Notes under the pieces: model-generated
The model's database searches: none
What the model was told of the DNA's origin: nothing
Seen by the model: only the letters and a program-made list of their open reading frames with translations
Assembly (NCBI GenBank): GCA_001600495.1
Contig: BCKE01000013.1
Location: 89,190 to 153,189 of the forward strand
Origin: Pilasporangium apinafurcum
Lineage: Eukaryota; Oomycota; Peronosporomycetes; Pythiales; Pythiaceae
Direction: 5' to 3'
DNA length: 64,000 nt
Shown here: in pieces, positions 1-11,503 of the stretch
Layout: each line of letters starts with the position of its first letter
Numbering within the stretch: the first letter of the stretch is position 1
Made by a program: the position numbers and the translations under genes

Positions 1-1357
1 GAGTAACTCCGGTTAATTGCTCTCGCAGTTCTTGTTCCACTAGTCGGCTCTTGTCATATGTTGCCTGTAACTGTCGATATTGCTCATCTTGGTGATGAAG
101 ACGTCGCTGAGCTTGATCCAGACGAGTGTTCAACGACGCGTTAAGCTCGCGTAGTTGTTGCACTTGTTTATCTCGTTGAACCTCCACCTCAATCAATTTT
201 TCCCGAAAAGCGAGTACCTCATCCTTGGATTCAAGTAATTGTGCTTGCATAGTCTCTAGTTCTGTGTTTTTCTTGTCGATTTCTTGTTCTTGCTCGTAGA
301 TGGTATGTCTGAGCTCTACGAGCACCATAAGTAACTCTTCATGTCCAGTCACCTGAAGTTCTACTGCTCTCAGGTGTACTGCTTCTTCCAAAATGCGAAT
401 GTAAAGCTGTTGCTCTTCGAATATCTCCGGAGTGATAACTCGATCTTTAGTTTTGTCAGGTGAATCGTGGAGATTATTTCTAAAACCATGAAGACGATCA
501 TTTTGGAACGCTTTTAACTCGTCCAGAGCCTTCTCAATACGCTTGGTGGCGCGCTTGTATTTATGCTTCTCCGCTTCCGTTTCCTTAATTTTGCACTCCA
601 ATGCTTCAGCTGTTTTCCGGATTGGTGGGGATGAGTGGTTCGTGATCACTTTTGAATTCTCAATGCTTGATCGTCGTGGCTTCGGTGGATGCAGCGTACT
701 CGTTATGCTTGAATGTACTTGCTGTAATTGATCAATTTGACTTTGCTTCTCTTGAATTTCAGATTTATATTTTTCAATCTGCTGATTTTTTTCCTCAAGC
801 GTTTCATATACGCGAGTCAATTCTGACGCCTGCTGTCGCAGCTTTTTAGATAGCGTTTCAATTGGAGGGCTAATCGCTGCTGATTCTGGTAAACGCACAT
901 AGTCCACTTTTGTTGGGCTACGTTCTCTTCTTTGACCATTTTTCTTCGTGACTCCATTAGATGCACTACAAACTTTATGGTCGTCTTGCTGGCGTGGGAG
1001 CTCTTTGACCTGTTCTGAACTGCGTCTCATTCCGCTTGGTCGTTTAGCTGCACTTGTTACAGATGACCGTGCAAGTGGAGGCGGTGGAGGTGGTGCAGGC
1101 GATGGAGGAGGTGAAAGTGGAGCTGCCGATACCGAATCACTATGTGGATGATACTGGCGATTCGGTGAATATTCATAACCAGATTGCGGAGATCCTAGCA
1201 ATGACGATGCACAGCTGTTGCGACACGACTCAGTAGGTTGCAACATTTGCGAACTGAAGGCTCCTCGCTGTGGAATAACGGGTTTTCTGCTACCGGAGTT
1301 CTTATTATCATTTGGAATTCGTGAATGAGGCTGAAGATGCAAGGGTTTGTCCATCAT
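1..1357 (-). CDS. Proline-rich coiled-coil protein, 3' end outside window
   Basis: The reverse strand is open without a stop from the ATG pair at 1357-1352 to the window edge, about 452 codons. An in-frame TGA lies directly before the first ATG, which fixes the start. Residues 1-150 are low-complexity, rich in Ser, Pro and Gln, with a run of prolines near residue 85. From about residue 165 the sequence becomes Glu, Gln, Lys and Leu rich with heptad spacing, so long coiled coils are likely (for example LRQQASELTRVYETLEEKN). No catalytic motif is visible. It could be a cytoskeletal or centrosomal scaffold, but no family was recognised. It is divergent from the EF-hand gene, with 167 bp between the two starts, so they may share a promoter region. 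Confidence 0.8.
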   Translation of the reverse strand, partial: MMDKPLHLQPHSRIPNDNKNSGSRKPVIPQRGAFSSQMLQPTESCRNSCASSLLGSPQSGYEYSPNRQYHPHSDSVSAAPLSPPPSPAPPPPPPLARSSVTSAAKRPSGMRRSSEQVKELPRQQDDHKVCSASNGVTKKNGQRRERSPTKVDYVRLPESAAISPPIETLSKKLRQQASELTRVYETLEEKNQQIEKYKSEIQEKQSQIDQLQQVHSSITSTLHPPKPRRSSIENSKVITNHSSPPIRKTAEALECKIKETEAEKHKYKRATKRIEKALDELKAFQNDRLHGFRNNLHDSPDKTKDRVITPEIFEEQQLYIRILEEAVHLRAVELQVTGHEELLMVLVELRHTIYEQEQEIDKKNTELETMQAQLLESKDEVLAFREKLIEVEVQRDKQVQQLRELNASLNTRLDQAQRRLHHQDEQYRQLQATYDKSRLVEQELREQLTGVT

Positions 1358-1524
1358 TCAGTCGTGGTATGTACAAGTGAAGAATCCAACGTGACTGTTC
1401 GGTATTTTCACATGCGACTTGTCAAATTAATTTGTATCGATTGGTCATTGGCCATTTGACACGACTCCATTTTGACATTGCTTGAGTTCGCGTATCTTTT
1501 AGTTCGTGCTTTTGCGAATAGAAG

Positions 1525-4500
1525 ATGGAGCTGCAGAGTCCTTTGACTGCCATTCAAGTCAAAACGCTTGCCATCGCTGGGCTTGGGTCGCATCAAACAG
1601 CACCATTCGTTCGCGTTCTGTACAAAGATTCCAAATCATCAACGAAGCATTTGTCTCGCGTTGTGGCGTTTGAAAGCAGGGTATCATCAAGTTATCAGGG
1701 AAGCGAGCGCAATGGCAGGTATACAAGGCAGCTTATAGTTGATGATGCAGAAGCTGTCTTTTTTCTCCCACCTTTTGTTGACTGGATGGAGGTGCAAGTT
1801 TGGAATCAATTCACAAATGGCTTCGATGTGTTCCTTGGTACGGCTGTTATCTCCATTAAGCATCTCCAAAAGCAATGTGAGCAGTCTCAAGCAGTAGCAA
1901 AAGAGCCAAAGAAGAATCCTGAAGTTCATAATACTAACACTTTGTCGACTGCTCCAATGTGGTTCCCACTGCAAATGTCTAAAGACGCTGGGTTAGCTTA
2001 TTTGGACATGAGTATTCATCTAGTTGTGATATTTGTCTATGACATCAAACGTGCACAAATATATCAGCAAAATGCAGACAGCGTATCAACCACAACAAAA
2101 ATCCAGGAAAAAGATGACTTTACTACTGACGGCCCTCTTAAAGAGAAAGATGCGAAAACCGCAGTTGATCCAACATTCACATTCACGAAGCCGTTCCTCC
2201 AAATTGAGTGGTCAGAGGTTGTCTCCACTAGTATTCGCCATCTCTTTTTCCATGTGCGTGCTTGAGATCCATATCTGCCTCGCTCGTGACAACTCTCTCA
2301 TTAGTGTAGTCAAACATACAGGGTGATGTAGAGCGTTTGAGCTGTTTTCGAGAATGCGTTCTATATGGTGACATTGCACATGAACTCGAAGATGACAGCG
2401 ATGTACACATCCACCAGAGCCACGCTGTAGCATTTCAGCTTGCTCAGTTGTCTGCACAGTATCTGGATCATTGCGTCAACACGTTATCACGACGTTGCGA
2501 CGAGTATCGTGATCAATACCGAATTCTTGCGGATATGCGGAAGAAGCTCTCTCAGAAGCGACACCAATTGGTGAGATGAGCAGTAGATCAGTATTGTGAT
2601 ATATCGATTCATCACTCATCGTATCTTATCCATCTAATTGCAGAAAGAGAGCAAACAGCGCTTGCAAAATGAGCACGATGACTTGGACTTGCTCGCTACG
2701 ACGCATCAGCGGATGATGGAAAAGGAAGGACTCACTAACGAAGCACCCGCTTCTAATAGTCCTTCGAAACCAATCCCACAAGAATCTGGTGGTGTAGATA
2801 TCCTTGACGAAAAAACTTTTTATCCTAGAACGCCGGTCGTGAGTTCAGGTTCTACAGTAGCATTGTCGCCGTCTTCGCCAACAAACACTTCACAAAAGAA
2901 ACCCACGTTTCTCATGACATGGGAGGAACGCGAGCGTGAACGCAAACTGGAGAAGGAACTTTTAAAAGCCCAGCGGATCGAAGAGGAGAAGCATCGATTG
3001 GAACAACTTTTCCAGGATCGCGCCGCTCGCGACGAATACAACATTCGTTTGTCCAAATTAGCAGAAAAAGTCCGTCACCGAGCAGCAAAAACAATCCAAA
3101 GTTTTTTTCAACGATCCGTGCATCGATTCCAAAAAGAGCGATATCTACTCGAGACATGTGCTGCAGTGAGAATACAGGCTCAAGTTCGACGATGGCTTCA
3201 CTTCAAACTATTTCTACACCTCCTTCAGCGCCACAGACAAGAGCATGAAGTACGCCTCATGATGCAAAACGAGGATGAAATGCGTCATTTCCTCAAAACA
3301 GAGCTAGAGGCGACGAATTCCGTGATGGTGCTTTTGGAGACGACGGGAAATCATGACTATTCAGATCGTAGCGATGTGACATCTCTAGACGCATCGCCGG
3401 CCAAGCAAAATGTCGACGTTTTAATGGGTACTTGGGAAAAGCTGCGTCAAAAGTTCTTGCTGGCACAACGGAGATCCATCATGGATTATCGCTCTTTATA
3501 TTCAAAGCTAGACTTGAGACAGAACGGCGTCGTCGATCGTGCAAGTTTACGACTAGGGCTTCGTGAATTCGGAATCAATATTGACCGAAAGCTGACACGA
3601 GCGTACGTACAGACAAACATTGTTCATTGGGGTTGCTTAGCTTAAACCTCATTGCCAAATCTTGTGTCTATTGCCAGGCTCATTGCTTTAGTTCGTGCCA
3701 AGTGTGGAGATTCTTCGCCTCCACTTCATGTTACCTTTGACCACTTTATTCATGGTTTTGATCTCCCGATCTCAGATGCCGAAACAAATCGGAGCAACAC
3801 TGCTACAGAAGCTGTCGAACTTCAAAACAGCCATGAGTTCACAAGACGATCGCCTGGTCGTGATATGAAAGACAGATCATTTACTGAGACAAAGACTATG
3901 GACCATTATAGTAGTGACGAAGATGAGATGTTGGATGAAGCAGTCACAAAGGCTATCCGCACATTACGGAAGCGAATTGTCGACGCTGCCACTGATCATT
4001 TAATATCTCAGGGCAAATCGACATCCAATTATTTCGCCTTCCGCGATGCATTACAGTATGTATTCGAGGAATTTGATGTCGACCGCGATGGTGTGCTGGA
4101 TATGGATGAGTTTGTTGAGTGTGTTCAGTCTATCAATTTTCAGGTAACCCCGGAAAACTTGGAACTACTTCGTGAATGCTTTGCCTGCGATCAAAACAAT
4201 GACAGAATCAGCATTGCAGAGTTCATTTCCTTTGCACTCACTAGACCGTCGCACGATGAGCATGGCCGAGATGAAAAAGAGATGGGGATTGTTGGGTACC
4301 GCATCAGAACCGCATTACTAGATCGTGTGGCAAACGCACGTAAACATACCAAGAGCATTGAAGAGGCAGTTCGTGTGGTATTTCAGGATGCTTACAAATT
4401 ACCCACCCAAACAACATGTTCAACCGCGGTATTCATAAAGGCATTGATGTCCTTGAATCTGGGAATCAAGCCTGCTCAGCTTGCTCGATTAGTCTTGCAG

Positions 4501-5817
4501 CTGGATAGTAACAACGATCGTTTTATTTCCTTGGACGAGCTACTGGTATGGTTGCGACTGGGTTCCAGTACGCTTCGAAGTCGTGGAGAAATAGTTGGCT
4601 CCCCACAGCGAACTGCTAATACAGAGAATATTCGTAATCTTCTCCATTACCTCGCAAAATTACAATTTCAACGGATATCACCATCCACTTCGCATTCTCA
4701 TGTTTCTATTGATGAGCTTCGAAGCAATACCCAAGCGTTCACATCACTGTTTCACGAAATCGACTCCAACAATAGCGGCAAAATAAACCAAGATGAGCTA
4801 AAGCGCTACTTGAGCGCTCAAGATTATGAAACATTGAACACGATACTTTTCGATACTCACAATGATAAGCAAGACCTTCTCGATCATTCAATTGAAATGA
4901 TGGCCTCCACAGCAGCACGATGTATAATGTATGTGTTAGATACCAACTCAAATGGTGTCGTCACACTTAACGAATGGCTCGATTTTCTTCTTCAGAGCGA
5001 TAAAGAGAAATTTGCAAGGATAGAGGCTGTACGAACGGAGTTGAGAGAAATCCACAGCAACGACGATCAACAACTCTTAAATTGGTTCCATTCCCTCCCT
5101 GGCATGACGAGGATGGCATCGGGTAATGAAACAATGGAACCGTTAATGAAGATACGTATAAATGAATTCAAAGTTGCACTACGACAAAAGCTCGGCAAAA
5201 CCGGAATACCGTTAAAGGCCATCGAAGAATCAGTTAAACATCTCGATGCCGACAAAAGCGGGTGGATTACAACGCGTGGACTTCTGTCTTGGGCATTTCC
5301 TCCTCGTGATCTTGAGGAAATTTTGCATGTGGTTATCCAGGCATTGCAAACTGAACGCCACAAACAATTGGGCTTAAACTTGCACGACTTCGCCAGCAAT
5401 CTCTATGATCGTTTTGATGAAGATCGGAACGGCTTTATTGCACAGAAAGAAGTTCGTTCAGGTTTTTTATCACTTCGAGTTACTCTCCAAAATCAAGAAG
5501 CGTCATTGCTGATTAAAGCTTTCGATGAAGACAAAGACTGGTGCTGGCGTAGAGCAGAATTCGAGAACCTTGTGCGTAAGCTCTTACCAGGAGAAGATAT
5601 GAGCACAAGTGATTCAAATAAACGACAAATCGCGACCATGGTTCTTTCAGATGACGGAGAAAATAATTCAAGCGTGTCTGATCAAGTACCTGACAACGAC
5701 AACTACGAAAGTAACGACTTTTCGTTGTCTTCGTCTTCATCTCACTCCATGACGGAGGCTTCGCCACCTGCAGCTACAGGCATGGACTATAGTGCAGATT
5801 TCGACATGGATGAATAG
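1525..5817 (+). CDS. Long C2-like / IQ / multi-EF-hand calcium-binding protein
   Basis: Predicted exons are 1525-2253, 2322-2570, 2644-3602 and 3678-5817; all phases join and give 1,358 aa. Introns start GTGCGT, GTGAGA and GTACGT and end in AG. The N-terminal 230 residues look like a C2-type beta domain (weak call). A charged helical stretch then leads into two IQ-like motifs (KTIQSFFQRSVHRF and VRIQAQVRRWL), which normally bind calmodulin. The C-terminal half carries about eight EF-hand loops, including DVDRDGVLDMDEF, DQNNDRISIAEF, DSNNDRFISLDEL, DTNSNGVVTLNEW and DEDRNGFIAQKEV. The last loop (DEDKDWCWRRAEF) has lost the central Gly, and one earlier loop is degenerate. The tail is Ser/Asp-rich. 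A calcium-responsive scaffold is likely; the partner is unknown. Confidence 0.8.
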
Positions 5818-5907
5818 TATCCTTATAAATAGGGTAGAGCTGTCTGATTTACAGTCAACGATGATTCACTTACGTATATGCTTGTTTATCTAAATAAGCT
5901 TGATCTG

Positions 5908-8091
5908 TTATCTAGCTAGAGAAGAGTTACTGTTGTTTTCCTCATCTTCCTCGATTGTTATTTCTTCACAACCCTGGACGACATCGATGAAGAAATACAG
6001 TGGGATCGTGGGCAGTCCGAGCGCTAATAGCACAATCGTGTAGTCACCATTTAGATACATTTGTGTCCACGGATTGAGCACATAGTTAAATAGCCCAAAA
6101 GCAAACGAAATTGAGGCCATGAACGCTTGTAGGGATCCATAGAGTTCTGGAGGGAAGCAAATCACTGAATATACATCATGCTAAGAGTCTTAGTCAACAT
6201 TTGGCTCAACTGTGCGAAAACCACACAGAGTATGCATATATGAGAGGCAAGCTTACTTATATATGCGAATTGAAGCGCATAGAGACAGGCTTGGGCCATG
6301 GCATATGCAAAGAACGTCATAATCTGTACATGAAGCGACGGCACCAAAAGTAGTGCAATAAAGAGTTGCACCAGCGTCAGGCCTGCAGCAAATATCACTT
6401 TGAATCCATAGTGATCAATCACGTATCCGACAATAGGGGAGTAGATGAAAGTGCCATTCACCAGCACCGGGTACAGAAAGTTGGTGTACAAGGAAGTTGC
6501 ACTTGTATTGTCCCCTGCTTTCATGGTGAGCATACTTGGCATGGCACCCCCAGCAAACGCGAATATAAGAGATATCCATCCAAAGTATATCGCGAAATAC
6601 CACAAGTCAATTCGCTTCATCTCTTCCTTCATGCCTCGAAGCAACCCCTTTGGGGTCTGCACAGGAAAGAGGAGTGATGAGTTCCAGAGACACCAACATA
6701 AACTGCAGCATAAAAACGTACATTGATATGCGGAATCTCGACACGAAAGCCCGGGATAATCGCATAATTACTTGGCTTTGTCACATTGTTGGTAGGAAAC
6801 ACCAAAAAGCACACAAACATACATACAGCAACCAAGATACTACACAGAGATAGAATAGAGATACGCATGACATCAGGAAGATGTAAGGTGAACATAAGCA
6901 TCAGGACGTTTCTAAATCCTTACCCGTACAAACGGAAGAACCCCATACGTGTCACCCCTTGAAATTGAAGCAACATGTAGATGTAGCCTGAACAGTTGAA
7001 CAAACTTGAGAGCGTACTACACACGAAGCCCTGGACTTGATACAACTGCAGAATCTGAAACGACGCTAGATATGAACCCATGCCTCCAGCCCCCAGCAAC
7101 GAATAACCAATAATGATCCACATCCCATGGCCTGTATGGGAATCACCGTACGCCAATGCAAAGTTCCCAATTACAGACAACAATAAGCCCATGAGAACAG
7201 TCAGCCTCGGGCCAACAATATCGAGAAATACTCCAAAGAAGGCGTTTGCCGCACTCAAGCACAAGAAACTGGTCGAAAACACATATTGCAATCGAACTTC
7301 TTGCGCCGGACACAATACTGCGGATGGGTTACTATCGACTTGACTTTCTCTATTATCACTTGAACATAGTTCTGACCATTGCTTCTCTTGGACCAGAGCC
7401 GAGTAAATTGGACCAAATCTAGCAGATTCAATGTGCAGATTCAACGCAGCAGTTAGTGTAGGACTATGACCATCCGCAAACAACACATCCACAACAAATA
7501 ATACCCAAGGATCAATCCACCCGACGTAACCAACACAATCACCGCCGCCACTACAAACATCACCTCCTTCGGGAGCCTCACGCCCTCCCTACTCTCTTCG
7601 ATATCATATTCTCCTTCATCGAACACCAACATTCCTCCTTTTTCAACACCATCTACAAAATTCTCTTCATCGACTTCATCTCCTTCCGTATAATAACCCA
7701 CTGGCGCCAACACCTCTCCGTCCACTTGCTTCGCACTAGTAACTTTCGCTACCAAGGGCTGTGTTTCGCCCATTTCTTGTAGCGATGCATCCGCAGCATC
7801 GTATGATGTACTATGTTGTCCTAACCAGTCTTGATGTGAGTCTTCTCGTACGTTTTCACGCTTATGGATGGCGGTATCACCACTGTCCTTGGCTACAACA
7901 TAATTCCGCAGGCTCGGGATACGGTTGCTGTGAGCACCCAGTGATTGGCTTCGCAGCGGCGCCTTCAACGGGGAGGAAGCTGTCGAAAGCCGCCGCAGGT
8001 CCACCGCAGAGATAAACCGATGACGATGCGCGTGCTCCTCCTGCAGGTAGCGTGAGGACGCCATCTTCAGCACGATGTAGCGCTGCGACAT
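5908..8091 (-). CDS. Major facilitator superfamily transporter, SLC43-like
   Basis: Five exons on the reverse strand (7505-8091, 6924-7418, 6722-6839, 6257-6656, 5908-6164) join in phase to 618 aa. The first intron holds a clean branch site (CACTAAC). The N-terminus is about 165 residues of hydrophilic cytosolic sequence, then TM1 (VVAAVIVLVTSGGLILG). The stretch FGPIYSALVQEKQWSELC, assembled across intron 1, resembles the region after TM1 in SLC43-type amino-acid facilitators. A second motif, NAFFGVFLDIVGPRLTVL, is the usual MFS loop between TM2 and TM3. A further hydrophilic loop divides the two halves and the C-tail is acidic. Start chosen at the first ATG; a longer reading would need TTG. 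Substrate is inferred only; amino acids are the likeliest. Confidence 0.78.
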
Positions 8092-9107
8092 CGTTGCGCG
8101 CAATGGATGTGTGTAGCAAGTTGCACTTTCAAGAATGAGCGCCGGTACCAGGGCGCTCTATTAAAGTTAGATAGCTTATATTAATTTGAAGATTTAAAAT
8201 AGTATTACTAAATGTTAAATTTCATATATTAATTTAAACATTTTTTACAGTACGGAGTATTGTTCTTCTGCTGTATATCGGTCTGACACATCACATGCAA
8301 CCAAAAGATGCAGCCATGTGTGTCAATTTCGTTGACATGTGTGTTACATATTATTTTTAACAGGTATCTGAGAGTGACGCTGATAGGATGATGTTACATA
8401 TTAACTCTCATAGTATAATCGTGGGTCTGTTATGCGCAAGAGATGCGGCAGCATCACTCACGTAAGGCTCTGTCGATAAACGTTGATGACAACGAGGATC
8501 ATGTGGAAAAACAGCGACATACACAATGGAAGGAACCGCGATTTTGAAGTAGTGACTAATGAATAAATCGCTGCGGAATTGACGATCACGTGGCGAGATG
8601 GTCATCTCTATTCTTGTCAATTAGTTGTGGCCACTTAAACTAACAATAACCAGAACAGGGCGTCATCCGTATTTTTTCGAATCGATCTCGGCTCCTTTTT
8701 TTGCGATTTCTATGGGATGACGTCGACTCTGCGACATCGATCGGTGGCAGTAGCATGCACTACTGTACCCCTTTTGCTACTAGAGACATCCACTTGGACC
8801 CATACACTTCGTCTGTATTTTTTTTTGCCCGGAGTGCACGTCCTTTCATAAAAAACCTCAACAATACACTAAAACCTTGTTGAAAAGAGCGGAGCGGATG
8901 TATTTGTCAAGTGTACCCCTAATCGCTCTCCAGTGAGAGAGAGCCTTTGGTTGAGGTCCACATCTCCTCCAAACCCCCTGAACGAGTCAGGCTAAACGAA
9001 CCAGCGCTTCATTCCTTCCTTCGATCCAGTAGCCGCATACACACAAGCAACTAGCAGCGGCAACAGCTAGCAATTCCTTCTCTCCAGGAAAGAACGCAAA
9101 AAAAAAA
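8092..9107. other. Intergenic, AT-rich
   Basis: No convincing coding frame on either strand. It contains AT-rich stretches near 8160-8250 and probably the promoters of the flanking genes. An A-run directly precedes the start at 9108. Confidence 0.6.
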
Positions 9108-9782
9108 ATGATCCACGATCCGTGCACTACGCATCGTTGCGCCTGTGGCGGTTATCGTCCTGGAGACGATGAAGAGTTGAGTGCGTGCAGTTGCCAACGC
9201 GAGCTGCTGCTCAGTGACAACAATTCCAAACAAGTGCAATGCATCCAGAATGGGGATGAGGAGGAGAAATCCGCCAACATTGCCGATGATGTAGTTCTCA
9301 CATTTGCAAAGCATACCGCCGATGTGTCTAGCACACATAACGACGATGTACCAACTACGAAGAACGCTAAGAAGAAGCGCGTCCGCTGGTCGATGATCAC
9401 TGTTCATGAATTTGGAGTTGGATTGGGCGGGAGCGCCGTGTCGAACAAAGGCGGCCCGTCCATTGGCCTAGCGGACACTCCTGAGTTCACCTGGACCACG
9501 AAAGTTGGCGAGATGGCTGAGCGGAGCGAAGGGGTTCATCGATTTACACCCGAGCAACGCATTAAGCTCCTGCAAGCCGCTGGTATCTCTGATGGTATGA
9601 TCGAACGGTATTCGCGAGAGACAAATATCATCCTTGGCTCGCGACGACGGACGTTCCTGGAAGACCTGGCAGAAGAACGCAAGGAGAAGTCACGCAAGCG
9701 CAACGCCGAACAGGCGATGATGGAACGTCCCTGCTCAGTGTACTTGCGACGACCGCGGATGATCCCGGCTAACTATGTCTAG
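9108..9782 (+). CDS. Small-family protein paralogue 1 (RWSxITVxEFGVG motif)
   Basis: Single exon, 224 aa. A variable acidic N-terminus with a Cys/His-containing start is followed at about residue 92 by the conserved core VRWSMITVHEFGVGLGGS, then a Gly/Pro segment and a Trp-containing strand (FTWTTKVGEM). A second block, PEQRIKLLQAAGISDGMIE, is a predicted helix pair, and a basic stretch plus a conserved end (RPRMIPANYV) closes the protein. The same two-block layout occurs at 15293 and 17910. From memory, many stramenopile proteins share a related arrangement: a VxFSxVxVREY strand followed by a 'R.xLLxxAG' helix. No biochemical function is known to me. The basic C-terminus could suggest a nuclear role, which is inference. 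Confidence 0.8.
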   Translation: MIHDPCTTHRCACGGYRPGDDEELSACSCQRELLLSDNNSKQVQCIQNGDEEEKSANIADDVVLTFAKHTADVSSTHNDDVPTTKNAKKKRVRWSMITVHEFGVGLGGSAVSNKGGPSIGLADTPEFTWTTKVGEMAERSEGVHRFTPEQRIKLLQAAGISDGMIERYSRETNIILGSRRRTFLEDLAEERKEKSRKRNAEQAMMERPCSVYLRRPRMIPANYV

Positions 9783-11503
9783 TTACGACCCCGCTCCCTC
9801 CTCCCCCTGGATTTTGTTTTGGCTCGACCCTACGAGTTGGGTTGTCGTGTAAGTTATTCGAGATAGAGCACATGCTGTGAATGAAGCAGCAGCGTTATGA
9901 CCAATTTATTATTATCACGCTTGCTCTCCTCACTGAATCTAACAAGAAAACCGAACAAAAAGAACGACAGAGAAGCGTGAAGCAATGGCGAAGAATGTGA
10001 CAGACTGATCGATTAAATGCATGTTCCTTGCATGTTACTTTATACATAATCATATATAGTAGATCCACAAACTTTCAACATCAAAGCCTTTTTCGCCTCT
10101 GTTGTTCTATCTTTTCTAAAGTGCGCATTCCTACATCTGCCTTCCATTTTACTGCATGAAGAAAATGGTGACTGACGACGCTGCGAATTGTGTCAATCGA
10201 ATGGTAGGTATTTAAAACTGCAGTATTGCTTCCATTCGGTAAGATTTGGAAACAAATCTACATCACATGTGTACATGCCACTAACTATTTACTTCCATAG
10301 CATACTGTAAGCGCAACTGATACGTATCGGCATGATGCAGTCTGGATTGGGCAAACGCGCTGTTAGTTTGTGTACTACTGCTCCTATCCAACTGTTGAGT
10401 GTAAAAGATGCAGAGAAGCAGGATTGGAGGCAGAGATCAGTACGAATTAAGCGTGTATCAGACAAGAGTAACGCATTCCTGTCATGATTGCGATGCATAC
10501 ACCGCTGTGGTCAACCACTCAGCTGTCTCGATCATTAATTGTATTCCACAAGAGCTGCATATTTTAGTATGACTAGATTCCACAGAGCCAGTCAACCAGA
10601 CAACCGTCGTTCCCATCGCTGCATCTGATGATCATGGTCGGTCGCACAGATTTGGTGATTTCTGGTGTGTCCCACACGAAGCTCAATCCACATCATATCG
10701 TCGACAGACAAGGAAAATTGAACAGGAGCCGGAGCGCATGCTGAACCACAAACGTTTCCACCGATGTTCTCATCGACGAAACCAGAGTGGCGAATAACTT
10801 TGATCTATGATATGTATGTACATGCGCGCAATGGTTCTTTGATTAGCTAATTGAATTCTTGTACATGCACCATGCTATCTAACCCCGCTATTTGCACGGC
10901 ATCTAACTACTCCATACTGAAAGACCTGGTTTGGTCTAATATCTCACTTTTTACTGGATGATGCGCACTTTTTCCTTGTGTTCTCTGGCTATTCCCTCTC
11001 TTTCCAATCGAAAATTTTGTGGCGGAAAAGTGGTGATTCATCAACTGACCACTGTGGGGCCGAGCACATCTTGGAGCTATAACAGGACTCACTCGGCCGT
11101 CTCAACAAGACATGAACAAGCAAAACGGCAGAGGAGAGAGAGAGAGAGAACGACTGTTTCATTCACTTGTTGGACGGCTGAGGAACAAAAGCGAAAGCAA
11201 AGAAAAACTCGAGCGAAAACCCACTTCTCCCCCCAGTAATACCATTCAAGTGAACAAACCAACACACCCTGAAAAAGAAGAATGCAGCCGCTGGCCTTTC
11301 TTCGTCCAGACGAAAGCGTATCTGTGCCCATATTTTTGCGTCCACTTATATCCACTTTGTTTACACACGTCACACGGAATATGAAGATTTTAAATTCGGA
11401 ACATCTAAGTGTAACTACCAGTAACTATCAATATGGTTACATGTAACCCCTTGGGCCTTTTAACGCCTCCATCAGCTGCACGAAAGATTTCGAGAGGGTG
11501 AAA
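9783..11503. other. Intergenic, no gene seen
   Basis: Only short scattered frames without codon or motif support. A GA dinucleotide run lies near 11133-11150. The last 300 bp probably carries the promoter of the symporter gene. Confidence 0.55.

Noticed and set aside
7453-8103. Separate small genes in the MFS region
   Set aside because: Splice sites and phase join these frames into one 618-aa transporter.
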